This document shows positions 1 through 7,418 of a stretch of 37,547 nt of DNA, in pieces. The number at the start of each line of letters is the position of its first letter. Positions within the stretch are counted from its first letter, which is position 1. The DNA is from Candidatus Parcubacteria bacterium (GTDB lineage: Bacteria; Patescibacteriota; Minisyncoccia; Phycocordibacterales; JAACPR01): the NCBI GenBank assembly GCA_009995365.1, contig JAACPR010000007.1, positions 1 through 37,547 of the forward strand, in the 5' to 3' direction. The notes beneath the pieces are model-generated. The model made no database searches. It saw only the letters and a list, made by a program, of their open reading frames with translations, and was not told where the DNA came from. The translations under genes and the position numbers were made by a program.

Positions 1-25
1 AAAGTGTCCACTAAATGGGGTACAC
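1..25. other. Possible insertion-sequence end at the window edge
   Basis: The first bases (GTGTCCACTAAATGGGGTAC and flanks) resemble the style of terminal inverted repeats of IS3-family elements, which often pair a GTCCA half with a GGGGT half. No transposase is visible because the window starts here, and no second copy is seen inside the window. The assignment rests on resemblance only. Confidence 0.2.
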
Positions 26-69
26 ATCAAAGCTAGTTTTTTGTATCTAGAGACCTAGAGAGGCCAATT

Positions 70-78
70 TGATATTAT
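70..78 (+). promoter_or_regulatory. Extended -10 promoter placed for a leaderless mRNA
   Basis: TGATATTAT (TG, one base, TATTAT) ends 6 bases before the ATG at 85. Transcription would then start at or next to the start codon, with no room for a Shine-Dalgarno site. Confidence 0.5.
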
Positions 79-84
79 TGATCT

Positions 85-648
85 ATGGAAATAACTAAAT
101 TAATTTTAGAAATAATAAACACCGTAGCTATTGGTGTAGGTGCCTTTATGGCAGTTGTGGGTATAAACGCATGGAAAAAACAACTTAAGGGTAGTACTGA
201 ATATGAACTTGCTAGAAGATATTTAAAGGCTGTTTATAAGGTTCGTGATGCTATTAAGTATGTTAGAAACCCGTTTATTTCAGTTGAAGAAATGACGAAG
301 GCTTATGAGGAAAATAATATAAATGATCCAGATTTTTCTGATAATAGAAAAACAAACAGAGCTGTTTATTCTGTAAGATGGGAAAAAGTTATTGATGCAA
401 GAACTGATCTTGATGTTGAACTATTGGAGGCTGAAGTCATTTGGGGCAAGAAAGCAATAGAGGTAGCCTCTAATCTTAATGCACAAATTACAAAACTTTA
501 TGTTAGTTTAAAATTTTTTTTAGAAGAGAGAAAAGTTAAGCCTGATCGAGATATTATTTACGATATGGGTGATGAGGACAAATTTAATCCAGAATTAAAT
601 AAAGCAATTGAAGAAATAGAGGAATTACTCAAACCACATTTAAAATAG
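85..648 (+). CDS. Membrane-anchored protein of unknown function
   Basis: The 187-residue protein begins with a hydrophobic helix (about residues 5-27, rich in I, V, A and G). It is followed by a highly charged, mostly helical domain that starts with the run KKQLKGSTEYELARRYLKAV. This fits a single N-terminal membrane anchor with a cytosolic helical domain, a layout seen in many uncharacterised bacterial proteins. I recognise no catalytic motif. The ATG is supported by a -10 box 6 bases upstream. It is a monocistronic unit at the start of an accessory region, and its function is unknown. Confidence 0.7.
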   Translation: MEITKLILEIINTVAIGVGAFMAVVGINAWKKQLKGSTEYELARRYLKAVYKVRDAIKYVRNPFISVEEMTKAYEENNINDPDFSDNRKTNRAVYSVRWEKVIDARTDLDVELLEAEVIWGKKAIEVASNLNAQITKLYVSLKFFLEERKVKPDRDIIYDMGDEDKFNPELNKAIEEIEELLKPHLK

Positions 649-650
649 TA

Positions 651-670
651 TAATCACTAGTAATCACTAG
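651..670 (+). repeat. Tandem 10-bp direct repeat
   Basis: TAATCACTAG occurs twice in immediate succession just after the stop codon of the preceding gene and directly before a TATAAT box. It may be replication slippage or a small binding site. Confidence 0.8.
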
Positions 671-676
671 TATAAT
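671..676 (+). promoter_or_regulatory. -10 box upstream of a micro-ORF and the SET gene
   Basis: A perfect TATAAT lies 9 bases before the ATG of the 12-codon reading frame at 686 and 50 bases before the SET-domain gene. It is the most likely promoter for both. Confidence 0.5.
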
Positions 677-685
677 TATTTAAAC

Positions 686-724
686 ATGAAAGATAATATT
701 CTTAGAATTAAGAAGATAAAATAA
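686..724 (+). pseudogene. 12-codon micro-ORF resembling the end of the gene at 5359-5810
   Basis: The frame reads MKDNILRIKKIK and stops 2 bases before the SET gene. Its tail matches the C-terminus of the protein ending at 5810 (ILRVKKIK), and in both places the stop is followed within 2 bases by ATGAAC of the next gene. It could be the 3' remnant of a deleted paralogue or a short leader peptide. Evidence for translation is weak. Confidence 0.4.
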
Positions 725-726
725 TT

Positions 727-1125
727 ATGAACAAAACCAACGAATTTTCATTCATATTAAAACCTTCGCAACACGGTGTGGGTGTTTTTGCTACACATGA
801 TATTGTAAAAGATGCAAAGCTTAGATTGTTTGGTGACGATAAATCTTTAGAAGACGGCATGCGAATATTACCAAAAGAAAAATTTGAAAAGAAATTCATT
901 GATTTCTGTATAGAATTTGAAGATAAAGTTTTTGCTCCAAACGATTTTGGACAAATGGAGATTGGTTGGTATTTGAATCATTCAAAAGATTTTAATGCCT
1001 ATCACAAAGATTATAATTGGTTTGCAAGTAGAAATATAAAAGAAGGGGAAGAGATACTAATTGATTATAATTCGCTTGGGGAACCTGAAGAAGTTAAAAA
1101 AGAGTATTACCAAAACATGAATTAG
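727..1125 (+). CDS. SET-domain protein (putative lysine methyltransferase)
   Basis: This 132-residue protein has the core SET pattern. GVGVFATHDI near residue 18 is the N-terminal strand motif. YLNHS (N84-H85-S86) matches the NHS motif that forms part of the S-adenosylmethionine pocket. GEEILIDY near residue 110 matches the GEEl..DY motif carrying the catalytic Tyr. SET enzymes transfer methyl groups from S-adenosylmethionine to lysine side chains. The bacterial substrate is unknown. The length is typical of minimal bacterial SET proteins without pre- or post-SET zinc clusters. It sits alone behind a micro-ORF that ends 2 bases before it. Confidence 0.8.
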   Translation: MNKTNEFSFILKPSQHGVGVFATHDIVKDAKLRLFGDDKSLEDGMRILPKEKFEKKFIDFCIEFEDKVFAPNDFGQMEIGWYLNHSKDFNAYHKDYNWFASRNIKEGEEILIDYNSLGEPEEVKKEYYQNMN

Positions 1126-1141
1126 CTTATTGCCGTGTCGT

Positions 1142-1166
1142 ATTTATGCGACCAAGACGCATAAAT
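1142..1166 (+). terminator. Hairpin downstream of the SET gene
   Basis: ATTTATGCG and its exact reverse complement CGCATAAAT are separated by 7 bases, giving a perfect 9-bp stem that begins 16 bases after the SET stop codon. It is followed by TTTA only, so it would be a weak terminator or an mRNA-stabilising hairpin. Confidence 0.45.
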
Positions 1167-1331
1167 TTTAATACAAAATTAATTCTGAAAGACTCTTATG
1201 ATGCTTGCAGGGCAATAGTTCTTAACTGGAGTAGCCCAGCAGTTTGATCTATACTTCACAAAATATAGTTATCACGCTTGGATATTCATATTTTTTCTTT
1301 AAAGATTTTAAAAATATGATAAAATAAGAAA

Positions 1332-4300
1332 ATGAAATCACTGCTTAACTTTTTAAGTATTTTTATTTTATTTTGGTTATTTTTTGCACCAACTGTCGTA
1401 GATGCTGCAATGTCAGATCATTTTGTTACTACATGGAAGACAGACAATGCTGGTACTTCAAGTAGTACTTCTATTACTATACCAACAACAGGTTTTGGAT
1501 ATTCATACAATGTGGACTGGGACAACGATGGGGTATTTGATCAAACTGGTCTAACTGGGAGTATTACTCATGATTTCGGTACTCCGGGTACTTATACTAT
1601 TAGAATTGAAGGTAATTTCCCGAGGATTTATTTTAATAATGGTGGCGATAAAGAAAAAATAGTATCTATTGATCAGTGGGGTAGTATAGTCTGGTCTGAC
1701 ATGACTAATGCTTTTTATGGTTGTTCCAAATTGGTTTTAAATGCAACAGATTCCCCTAATTTATCAGGCGTTACAAAAACTACTTCTATGTTTAGAAATG
1801 CTACATCACTCGATGGTGATGTTTCAGGTTGGAATATGAGTACGGTTCAATTTATGGCTTCTATGTTTTTGTTCGCTAGTTCATTTAATGGTGATGTTTC
1901 AGGTTGGGATGTGGGGTCAGCATCTAACATGGCTAATATGTTTTTTGGTGCATCTTCTTTTGACCAAGATTTAGGAAATTGGAATATTAGCTCTGTGACT
2001 AGTATGTCTAATTTTTTACAGAGTGCTTCATTGTCAACAAATAATTACGATTCAACACTGAAAGGGTGGAGTTCCCTCTCACTAAATTCAGAAATTGATG
2101 TAGATTTTGGTAGTAGTGAATATTGCGATGCTAATTCGCGCAGTATCTTAACTAACACCCCTAATTCTTGGACGATATTAGACGGTGGGATTTCGGAAAG
2201 TTGCGATAGTACTCCTCCTACTCAGAGTAGTCATAGTCCAAGTAGTGGAGTTACGATTTCTGATTCAACCCCGTTAATAAATTTTAATTTAAACGAAGCC
2301 GGAGATTGTAGAGTTTCTTTGTTTGATGAATCGTACGATGATATGTCAGATGATACAGACTGTACAGGCGATGGAACAACCTCAATATCTTGTGTGTCAC
2401 CTGATTTGGGTTCAAATGGTTCTAAAAATATTTACTTATCTTGCCAAGATACATCTGGGAATAAAGATACTTCTGAGACAAACACATCTATTTCTTATAC
2501 ATTAGACACATCTGCAATTACAAAAATTTATCACATCGGAAACTCTCTAACACGAGATGCGCAACCAGGTACTATAGAATCAGAATTAAACCTTTTGGCA
2601 AGTGGTCAACACATAGCTTGTGGTCAGAGCTTAACTAGTATTGTAGATAACCCAGATTATACATGTGTAACTCCAGATGAACCTTATGGTAAATGGGAAA
2701 ACGCTTTAGGTAATTACGATTGGGATGCCATAACTATTCAGGTTTATACTGGCTCTACCGGCACGACTGATCTGGCGTCTGCTGTCTCTATAATAGATAA
2801 AGCTACTTTGGATGGTGAAAGTAATATGAATAGAAATCTAAATACTACATATTGGATGTACTTACCTTGGCCAGCAAAAGATGAGTCAAAAATATTATCA
2901 GATTTAATTATTAACACTCCATTCATTGATTCAAGTGAATCAATGACTATATCGTTAGGGTATATTTACTGGCTACAAAACCAACTACAACTAGAATACC
3001 CCTCTCTAGACATAAGAGTTATACCTACTGGGGCAGTTATGGCTCAACTCGATAAAGAGCTGAGATCAAGTCCGATTAGTGGTGTTTCTATTGCACCAGA
3101 AGTTGGTGATTCTATAACAACATTATCTAGTGGTTGGAATTTATACCGTGATTCAGATCATCTTAATTGGAACTCTTACTCAGATTATGGTAGAGACATT
3201 GCATCTGAAGTAATGTTAAGTTCTATTACAGGAGGGTCGTCATTAGATTTTGATTTGGTCGAAGGGTTATCATCTTGGAGTACCTTAGTAAATGAAACCA
3301 TAAATAATGTTTTATCTTTAGAATCAAAAGGATTAGAATCACAATCTCCACCTATCATAAGTTCTATTGCTTCTGATGTTACTGCAGATAGTGCATCAAT
3401 AACTTGGGATACAGATGAGGTTTCAAGTTCTCAAGTACACTATTCCCCAATATCAGATCTTATATCAACAACATTAGATGTTTCTCTAAAAAGCTCTCAT
3501 TCTATATCTATAAATAATTTACAATCATGTACAAAATATTATTATAAAGTAGTTTCAGCTGATCCTTTGGGTAATACAGCAACATCTTCTTTGAATTCTT
3601 TTGATACTGATGGATGTGTTGGGGATTCATCTGTATCAGACTCTTCAGAAAAAGAAATTAGTTCAACTGGCGGTACAATAAATCTTTTATCGTCCAATAA
3701 AGGTATATCTTTGTCTATACCAGCATCTTTTAAAGAGGGTTCTTCTTCTGCATATTTTCAGATAAGGAAATTAAATAAGAGTATCTTCTTAAGTTCTGCT
3801 GGAAGACCAGGTGGAAGAATTGAAGTTGGTGATTATGTTTATAATTTAAAATCTTTAGAAAATTCAACTTCTTCTATTTCATCTTTCGATAACCCAATAG
3901 AAATAACAATTACTTATGACGATTCAGATATTTCTAGTATAGATGAATCATCTTTAAATATCTATAGATATGATGGCATTTCTTGGAATCAACTATTAGA
4001 CTGTAATGTTAATAAGTCTGCTAATACGGTAACTTGTTCAACTTCTAATTTTTCTGATTTTGTACTGTTTGGTGATAGATCAAATAATTCAGGTACTATC
4101 AGAGGCGGTGTAAAATTTGGTTGTAAAGATAAAAATGCTATAAATTATGATTATTTTTCAAGCCACAAAGAAAGTCTATGTGAATATAATAATTATACAA
4201 TTGGTGATTATGAAATAATAGAATTAATTAATATGTTGGTCTCTATGGGCTTAATAGATTCAAATAAAGTTGATTATATAGATAAATTAATTGCTGGCAG

Positions 4301-4544
4301 TAATTATAATTTTACAAAAAATCTACAATTTGGTGATGTTGATGAACAGGTAATACATTTACAACGTTTTCTGAATAATAATGGGTATCTTTTAATAAAA
4401 GATGGGCCAGGATCTCCTGGAAAAGAAACAAATTATTTTGGAGAATTAACTAGACAAGCAGTTATAAAATTTCAAGAAAAAAACAACATTAATCCCGCTG
4501 TTGGATACTTTGGTCCGATAACACGTAGTTCTGTCAATTATTAG
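1332..4544 (+). CDS. Large secreted multidomain surface protein: BspA-type repeats, SGNH hydrolase-like domain, FN3, peptidoglycan-binding
   Basis: The 1070-residue product starts with a signal peptide (hydrophobic residues 4-20, cleavage near VDA-A at about 25). A PKD-like segment (WDNDGVFDQ) follows. Next come DUF285/BspA-type repeats with recurring GDVSGW and M..MF patterns, about residues 125-235. Residues about 400-660 resemble an SGNH/GDSL hydrolase: GNSL gives nucleophile Ser405 and DSDH gives a DxxH pair, D607 and H610. Then come a fibronectin type III-like domain (about 670-755), a beta domain resembling ZU5 (about 775-910), a GCKDKNAINYD segment, and a C-terminal peptidoglycan_binding_1 domain (about 1000-1070) ending in YFGPITRSSV. 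It probably sits on the cell wall and acts on an esterified surface glycan. The esterase activity is inferred. Confidence 0.85.
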   Translation: MKSLLNFLSIFILFWLFFAPTVVDAAMSDHFVTTWKTDNAGTSSSTSITIPTTGFGYSYNVDWDNDGVFDQTGLTGSITHDFGTPGTYTIRIEGNFPRIYFNNGGDKEKIVSIDQWGSIVWSDMTNAFYGCSKLVLNATDSPNLSGVTKTTSMFRNATSLDGDVSGWNMSTVQFMASMFLFASSFNGDVSGWDVGSASNMANMFFGASSFDQDLGNWNISSVTSMSNFLQSASLSTNNYDSTLKGWSSLSLNSEIDVDFGSSEYCDANSRSILTNTPNSWTILDGGISESCDSTPPTQSSHSPSSGVTISDSTPLINFNLNEAGDCRVSLFDESYDDMSDDTDCTGDGTTSISCVSPDLGSNGSKNIYLSCQDTSGNKDTSETNTSISYTLDTSAITKIYHIGNSLTRDAQPGTIESELNLLASGQHIACGQSLTSIVDNPDYTCVTPDEPYGKWENALGNYDWDAITIQVYTGSTGTTDLASAVSIIDKATLDGESNMNRNLNTTYWMYLPWPAKDESKILSDLIINTPFIDSSESMTISLGYIYWLQNQLQLEYPSLDIRVIPTGAVMAQLDKELRSSPISGVSIAPEVGDSITTLSSGWNLYRDSDHLNWNSYSDYGRDIASEVMLSSITGGSSLDFDLVEGLSSWSTLVNETINNVLSLESKGLESQSPPIISSIASDVTADSASITWDTDEVSSSQVHYSPISDLISTTLDVSLKSSHSISINNLQSCTKYYYKVVSADPLGNTATSSLNSFDTDGCVGDSSVSDSSEKEISSTGGTINLLSSNKGISLSIPASFKEGSSSAYFQIRKLNKSIFLSSAGRPGGRIEVGDYVYNLKSLENSTSSISSFDNPIEITITYDDSDISSIDESSLNIYRYDGISWNQLLDCNVNKSANTVTCSTSNFSDFVLFGDRSNNSGTIRGGVKFGCKDKNAINYDYFSSHKESLCEYNNYTIGDYEIIELINMLVSMGLIDSNKVDYIDKLIAGSNYNFTKNLQFGDVDEQVIHLQRFLNNNGYLLIKDGPGSPGKETNYFGELTRQAVIKFQEKNNINPAVGYFGPITRSSVNY

Positions 4545-4615
4545 TATTTAAGTTTTTAGATATATTGATGAGTATTTGGTGAGTGCGTAGAGTTGAATTG
4601 TTTAGAAATAACTTG

Positions 4616-5230
4616 CTATTTTTTTAATCCTTTAACATCCTCAACAATTTCCGGCAGATTGTCTGCAAAAATGTGAGACCTATTTTCTAATTTAATTAAC
4701 TTGGAGTTAGGTAGGGTAGAGTGATATTTTTCTGCATGCAAATAAGGGACAACCGGATCGTCAGTGCTGTGGTAGATAAATATCTTTTCTGCTTGTTCTT
4801 TTAATAAATTAAGTTCCATGTCAGTTAGAGAAAAATCATTCAAAGGTTCTTCGTCCATACCCTCATCATCAAATGGTGGAGCAACTAGAAATAATCCTTT
4901 TATATTTTTATCTATTTTATTTTCTGATAAATATTTAGTCAAAAAGATTGAACCTAGTGAATGCCCTATTAAAATAATTTCATCGTCCAGCTTGTCCAAG
5001 ACTTTTTCAAAATAAATTTTCCATTCGTCATATTTTGCGTTGTCTGTTTGGGGAAAGTTTGGATTGAAAACATCATATTATTCACCCAAATGATTTTGCA
5101 AATTTTTCTTCCAGTCAATGACGAATCTTAATCTATCTAATTTTATTTCAGATGTTTTTAAGTTTTCTAGATATGCATCATATGAACTGAAATTTGTTCC
5201 ACCGTGTATTACTAAAATTTGTTTTTTCAT
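4616..5230 (-). pseudogene. Alpha/beta serine hydrolase (RBBP9/YdeN-like), broken by an in-frame stop
   Basis: From the ATG at 5230 the frame reads MKKQILVIHGGTNF and continues to HLGE, then meets TAA at 5080-5078 (codon 51). It then goes on in the same frame as YDVFNPNFPQ to the TAG at 4616. Full length would be 204 residues. The C-terminal part holds GHSLG (nucleophile Ser), a Asp-containing STDDPVVP segment and RSHIF (His), the complete serine hydrolase triad. One substitution, for example GAA to TAA, explains the break. A downstream ATG at 4999 would give a 127-residue fragment lacking the first strands. A -10-like TATACT lies 9 bases before the original ATG, so the promoter seems preserved. 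It may be a recent pseudogene, strain variation or a sequencing error. Confidence 0.85.
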
Positions 5231-5325
5231 GTTGGTAAAAGTATATCAAAATAGTCATTTTTTCAATGGTTTTGTTCCCAAATAAAAAAATTACAAAATT
5301 ATACTAAGACATATCAGCGGAATAC

Positions 5326-5334
5326 TGGTAGAAT
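5326..5334 (+). promoter_or_regulatory. Extended -10 promoter of the frameshifted gene
   Basis: TGGTAGAAT matches TGnTATAAT with one mismatch and lies 24 bases before the ATG at 5359. The same TGGTAGAAT occurs before the gene at 13774. Confidence 0.45.
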
Positions 5335-5358
5335 TTAATTAAAGATAAGAGAATCATT

Positions 5359-5810
5359 ATGAATTCGTCGCAAGAGGTAGATAAAAAATAATTAATCTGA
5401 CCGGTACTAGTCTAGAAGAATTAATCGAAGATATAAAAATTTCCTGGGTAAATCCTAGAATTACCGATTTTGAATATCCGTTTAGTAAGTCGCTTTTAGG
5501 TAAATGGCAAGTTCAAGTCTTGAGAATAGATAATAAAACTAAATTTGAAGAGACCGTTAAGCTGTGCAAACAGGACGGTTATGAGCCTGCAACGGTTTAT
5601 CACTTGCTTAACTTTTTTAAAGAAATTGAAAACTCTAACAGATATAAAAAAATAATGGCACCGGGTTCTCTTTGTGTTGATGATTTTAAACATCCAGCTT
5701 GCGTTGTGTTGAGTAATGATGGGGTGGACGATATTAAATTAGGACTTGGTAATTGGCGGGGTTCCAAAATTAGTGGGTATGATATCCTTAGGGTCAAGAA
5801 GATTAAATAA
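5359..5810 (+). pseudogene. Unknown protein, apparent one-base deletion in an A-run near the start
   Basis: ATG at 5359 reads MNSSQEVDKK and stops at once. Adding one A to the six-A run at 5383-5388 would join it to IINLTGTSLEELIEDIKISW and onward to the stop at 5810, giving about 151 residues. The downstream frame is open from before 5391. Its coding character there (SLEELIEDIK, WVNPRITDFEYPFSK) shows that the true protein begins upstream of the TTG at 5520. The family is not recognised; the C-terminus GNWRGSKISGYDILRVKKIK is distinctive. The cause may be a homopolymer sequencing error, a real frameshift or slippage on the A-run. The next gene starts 2 bases after its stop, so the two are probably co-transcribed. 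Confidence 0.75.
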
Positions 5811-5812
5811 TC

Positions 5813-6319
5813 ATGAACAAGCTATATTTCATTACAGGTGCGTCAGGTTCAGGGAAGACAACTCTAATTAAAAATTTAGAAAAGAAGAATTTGCGAGGTG
5901 TTGAAACTTTTATTTTTGATAGTGTCGGAGTTCCGTCAGAGGAAGAAATGAAAGAAAAATATGGAAGTGGCGAGAAATGGCAAAAGGAAACTACAAAATA
6001 TTGGGTGAGAAAAATAAAAGAAAGCTATTTGGACAAAAGCGACGTTGTTTTAGATGGTTCAATAAATTATGACTTTATAGAGGAAGCTTGCAAGCAGTTT
6101 AAGTTGCAAAACTTTAAAATTATTTTAATTGATTGTTCTGATGAAGAAAGAAAGAAGCGCTTGATTGATCGTGGACAAGGCGAGCTCTATAATCAAGATA
6201 TGATTAATTGGTCGCAATCGCTTAGAAAAACTGCAATTGAAAAAAACTACACAATTATAGATAATACAAATTATTCTCAAGAAGAAACTTTAGAAGAATT
6301 GTTAGGGTATTTAAACTAA
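5813..6319 (+). CDS. P-loop kinase-like ATPase
   Basis: This 168-residue protein opens with a beta strand (KLYFIT) and a perfect Walker A motif, GASGSGKT (residues 9-16). DVVLDGSINYDF near residue 80 is in the place of a kinase substrate/Walker B strand. DCSDEERKKRLIDRG near 117 resembles the Arg-rich lid of small-molecule kinases. Size and layout fit the shikimate/gluconate/nucleoside kinase branch of P-loop proteins. The substrate cannot be read from the sequence. It starts 2 bases after the stop of the frameshifted gene and is followed by the hicB promoter. Confidence 0.75.
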   Translation: MNKLYFITGASGSGKTTLIKNLEKKNLRGVETFIFDSVGVPSEEEMKEKYGSGEKWQKETTKYWVRKIKESYLDKSDVVLDGSINYDFIEEACKQFKLQNFKIILIDCSDEERKKRLIDRGQGELYNQDMINWSQSLRKTAIEKNYTIIDNTNYSQEETLEELLGYLN

Positions 6320-6367
6320 ATTTTTTCTAAAATTTTAAATTGCTTTTTAAAAATTATTATCATAATG

Positions 6368-6373
6368 TATAAT
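6368..6373 (+). promoter_or_regulatory. Leaderless promoter that fixes the hicB start
   Basis: TATAAT lies 1 base before the ATG at 6375 and 7 bases before the ATG at 6381. Only the second leaves normal -10 to +1 spacing, so 6381 is preferred. Confidence 0.6.
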
Positions 6374-6380
6374 TATGTAT

Positions 6381-6608
6381 ATGAAAAAAGATCAAATAAA
6401 TGATTTAACTGTTTATATCGAAAAAGATGAAGACGGGGTCTATATTGGTTCTATCCCTACATTGAAATCTTGTTATGCGGAAGGCAGAACTCAGCAAGAG
6501 ATGCTTAAAAATCTAAAGCAGGTTGCTAAACTTTGTCTGCGTAACAGCGAGGAAGCTGGCTCTAGCACTTTTATCGGCATTAAAAACATTAATCTGAATA
6601 ATGCCTAA
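6381..6608 (+). CDS. hicB: HicB-family antitoxin
   Basis: A 75-residue HicB-type protein: YIEKDEDGVYIGSIPTLKSCYAEGRTQQEMLKNLKQVAKLCL is the family's degenerate RNase H-like fold, with the conserved P-x-L-xx-C/G-x-x-x-G-x-T pattern. HicB proteins bind and neutralise the HicA mRNA interferase and often repress their own promoter. No C-terminal DNA-binding extension (HTH or ribbon-helix-helix) is visible, so autoregulation is uncertain. It overlaps hicA by 8 bases, which implies coupled translation. The antitoxin comes first here. I chose the start at 6381 from promoter spacing; a start at 6375 would add two residues (MY). Confidence 0.85.
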   Translation: MKKDQINDLTVYIEKDEDGVYIGSIPTLKSCYAEGRTQQEMLKNLKQVAKLCLRNSEEAGSSTFIGIKNINLNNA

Positions 6609-6828
6609 ATTGGCTTTAATAAAACCAATTAAATTAAAGAAGATTTTATTAAGTTTGGGCTTTAAAGAAAGAGACGCAGAAGGATCTCATGTTTTATTCA
6701 AACATAAAGACGGCAGAACAACGGTGATACCTATAAAATCAAAAGAGATAAGTAGAGGTCTCCTGAGAAAGGTTTTGAATGATTGCAAGATTAGCGTACA
6801 AGAATACGATAAACTTAGAAAAAAATAA
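6601..6828 (+). CDS. hicA: HicA-family mRNA interferase toxin
   Basis: This 75-residue protein has the dsRNA-binding-like fold of HicA (YcfA family): LKKILLSLGFKERDAEGSHVLFKHKDGRTTVIPIKSKEISRGLLRKVL. His30 in EGSH is the conserved catalytic His. The P-x-K/H-x-x-E-I-x-x-G-x-L-x-x-I/V-L tail is also present, so the toxin appears intact. HicA cleaves mRNA independently of the ribosome when HicB is lost. Its ATG lies inside the end of hicB. The kinase gene that follows starts 1 base after its stop codon, so three genes may share one transcript. Confidence 0.88.
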   Translation: MPKLALIKPIKLKKILLSLGFKERDAEGSHVLFKHKDGRTTVIPIKSKEISRGLLRKVLNDCKISVQEYDKLRKK

Positions 6829-6829
6829 T

Positions 6830-7414
6830 ATGAAAAATAACCACAAAGGCAAGCGTTTATTTATAACAGGCATTCCAACATCAGGAAAAACATATTTAGC
6901 CAAAAAAATATCAAATGAAATTGATGCTATAGTTGTTCATTTAGATAATCTAAGAGCTGATTTATCGAAAGATTCAAAATATAAAACTTTTACAAATTTT
7001 TACTTAGATAAAAATGAAGAGGAGTATTTAACAAAAACTTCTCCTGAACAAATATGGAATGATTTAGTTTGGCAATCAGAAAATTTGTGGCCAGCTTTTG
7101 AAAAAGAAATAAATAGATACAAAGACGAGGAAAAACCAGTCGTCTTTGAGTGTGTAAATTTATTACCTCATATCGCTCAAAAATATTTGGATTTTGATGG
7201 GGTTGTTTTGATTGGTGATTCTTACCAGAACACCCTTGAAAGAAATAAAAAAGAGCCTCGTTGGGGTGCAACAGAAGATTTACAAAAACTAGAGGCTGAA
7301 AGTTTTTTTAATGTTGAGCGTCCTCGTTATAAAGCCGAAGCGGAAAAAAATGGTTATCCTGTTTTTGAAACTGCAGATGAAGCTTTTGAATATTGTTTAA
7401 ATCTATTACAATAA
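6830..7414 (+). CDS. P-loop kinase-like protein
   Basis: The 194-residue product has a strong Walker A, GIPTSGKT (residues 14-21), then VVHLDNLRADLSK, a substrate-binding DxxR-like segment of small kinases (compare zeta-toxin and 2-phosphoglycerate-kinase-like families). KPVVFECVNLLPH and FDGVVLIGDSY form later core strands. ERNKKEPRW is a possible lid. The substrate is unknown. An upstream ATG at 6779 in the same frame lies inside hicA, so the ATG at 6830, 1 base after the hicA stop, is preferred. Because it is coupled to hicBA, a role connected with the toxin-antitoxin pair is conceivable but unsupported. Confidence 0.7.
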   Translation: MKNNHKGKRLFITGIPTSGKTYLAKKISNEIDAIVVHLDNLRADLSKDSKYKTFTNFYLDKNEEEYLTKTSPEQIWNDLVWQSENLWPAFEKEINRYKDEEKPVVFECVNLLPHIAQKYLDFDGVVLIGDSYQNTLERNKKEPRWGATEDLQKLEAESFFNVERPRYKAEAEKNGYPVFETADEAFEYCLNLLQ

Positions 7415-7418
7415 AAAT

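Noticed and set aside
1190-1265. Possible tRNA or small RNA before the large surface protein (GGGC...GCCC symmetry)
   Set aside because: No acceptor stem, T-loop or anticodon arm can be built, and the pairing is too sparse.
5520-5810. TTG at 5520 as the true start of the gene ending at 5810
   Set aside because: The frame is open and looks coding well upstream of 5520, and an ATG with promoter lies one base out of frame, so a frameshift explains the data better.
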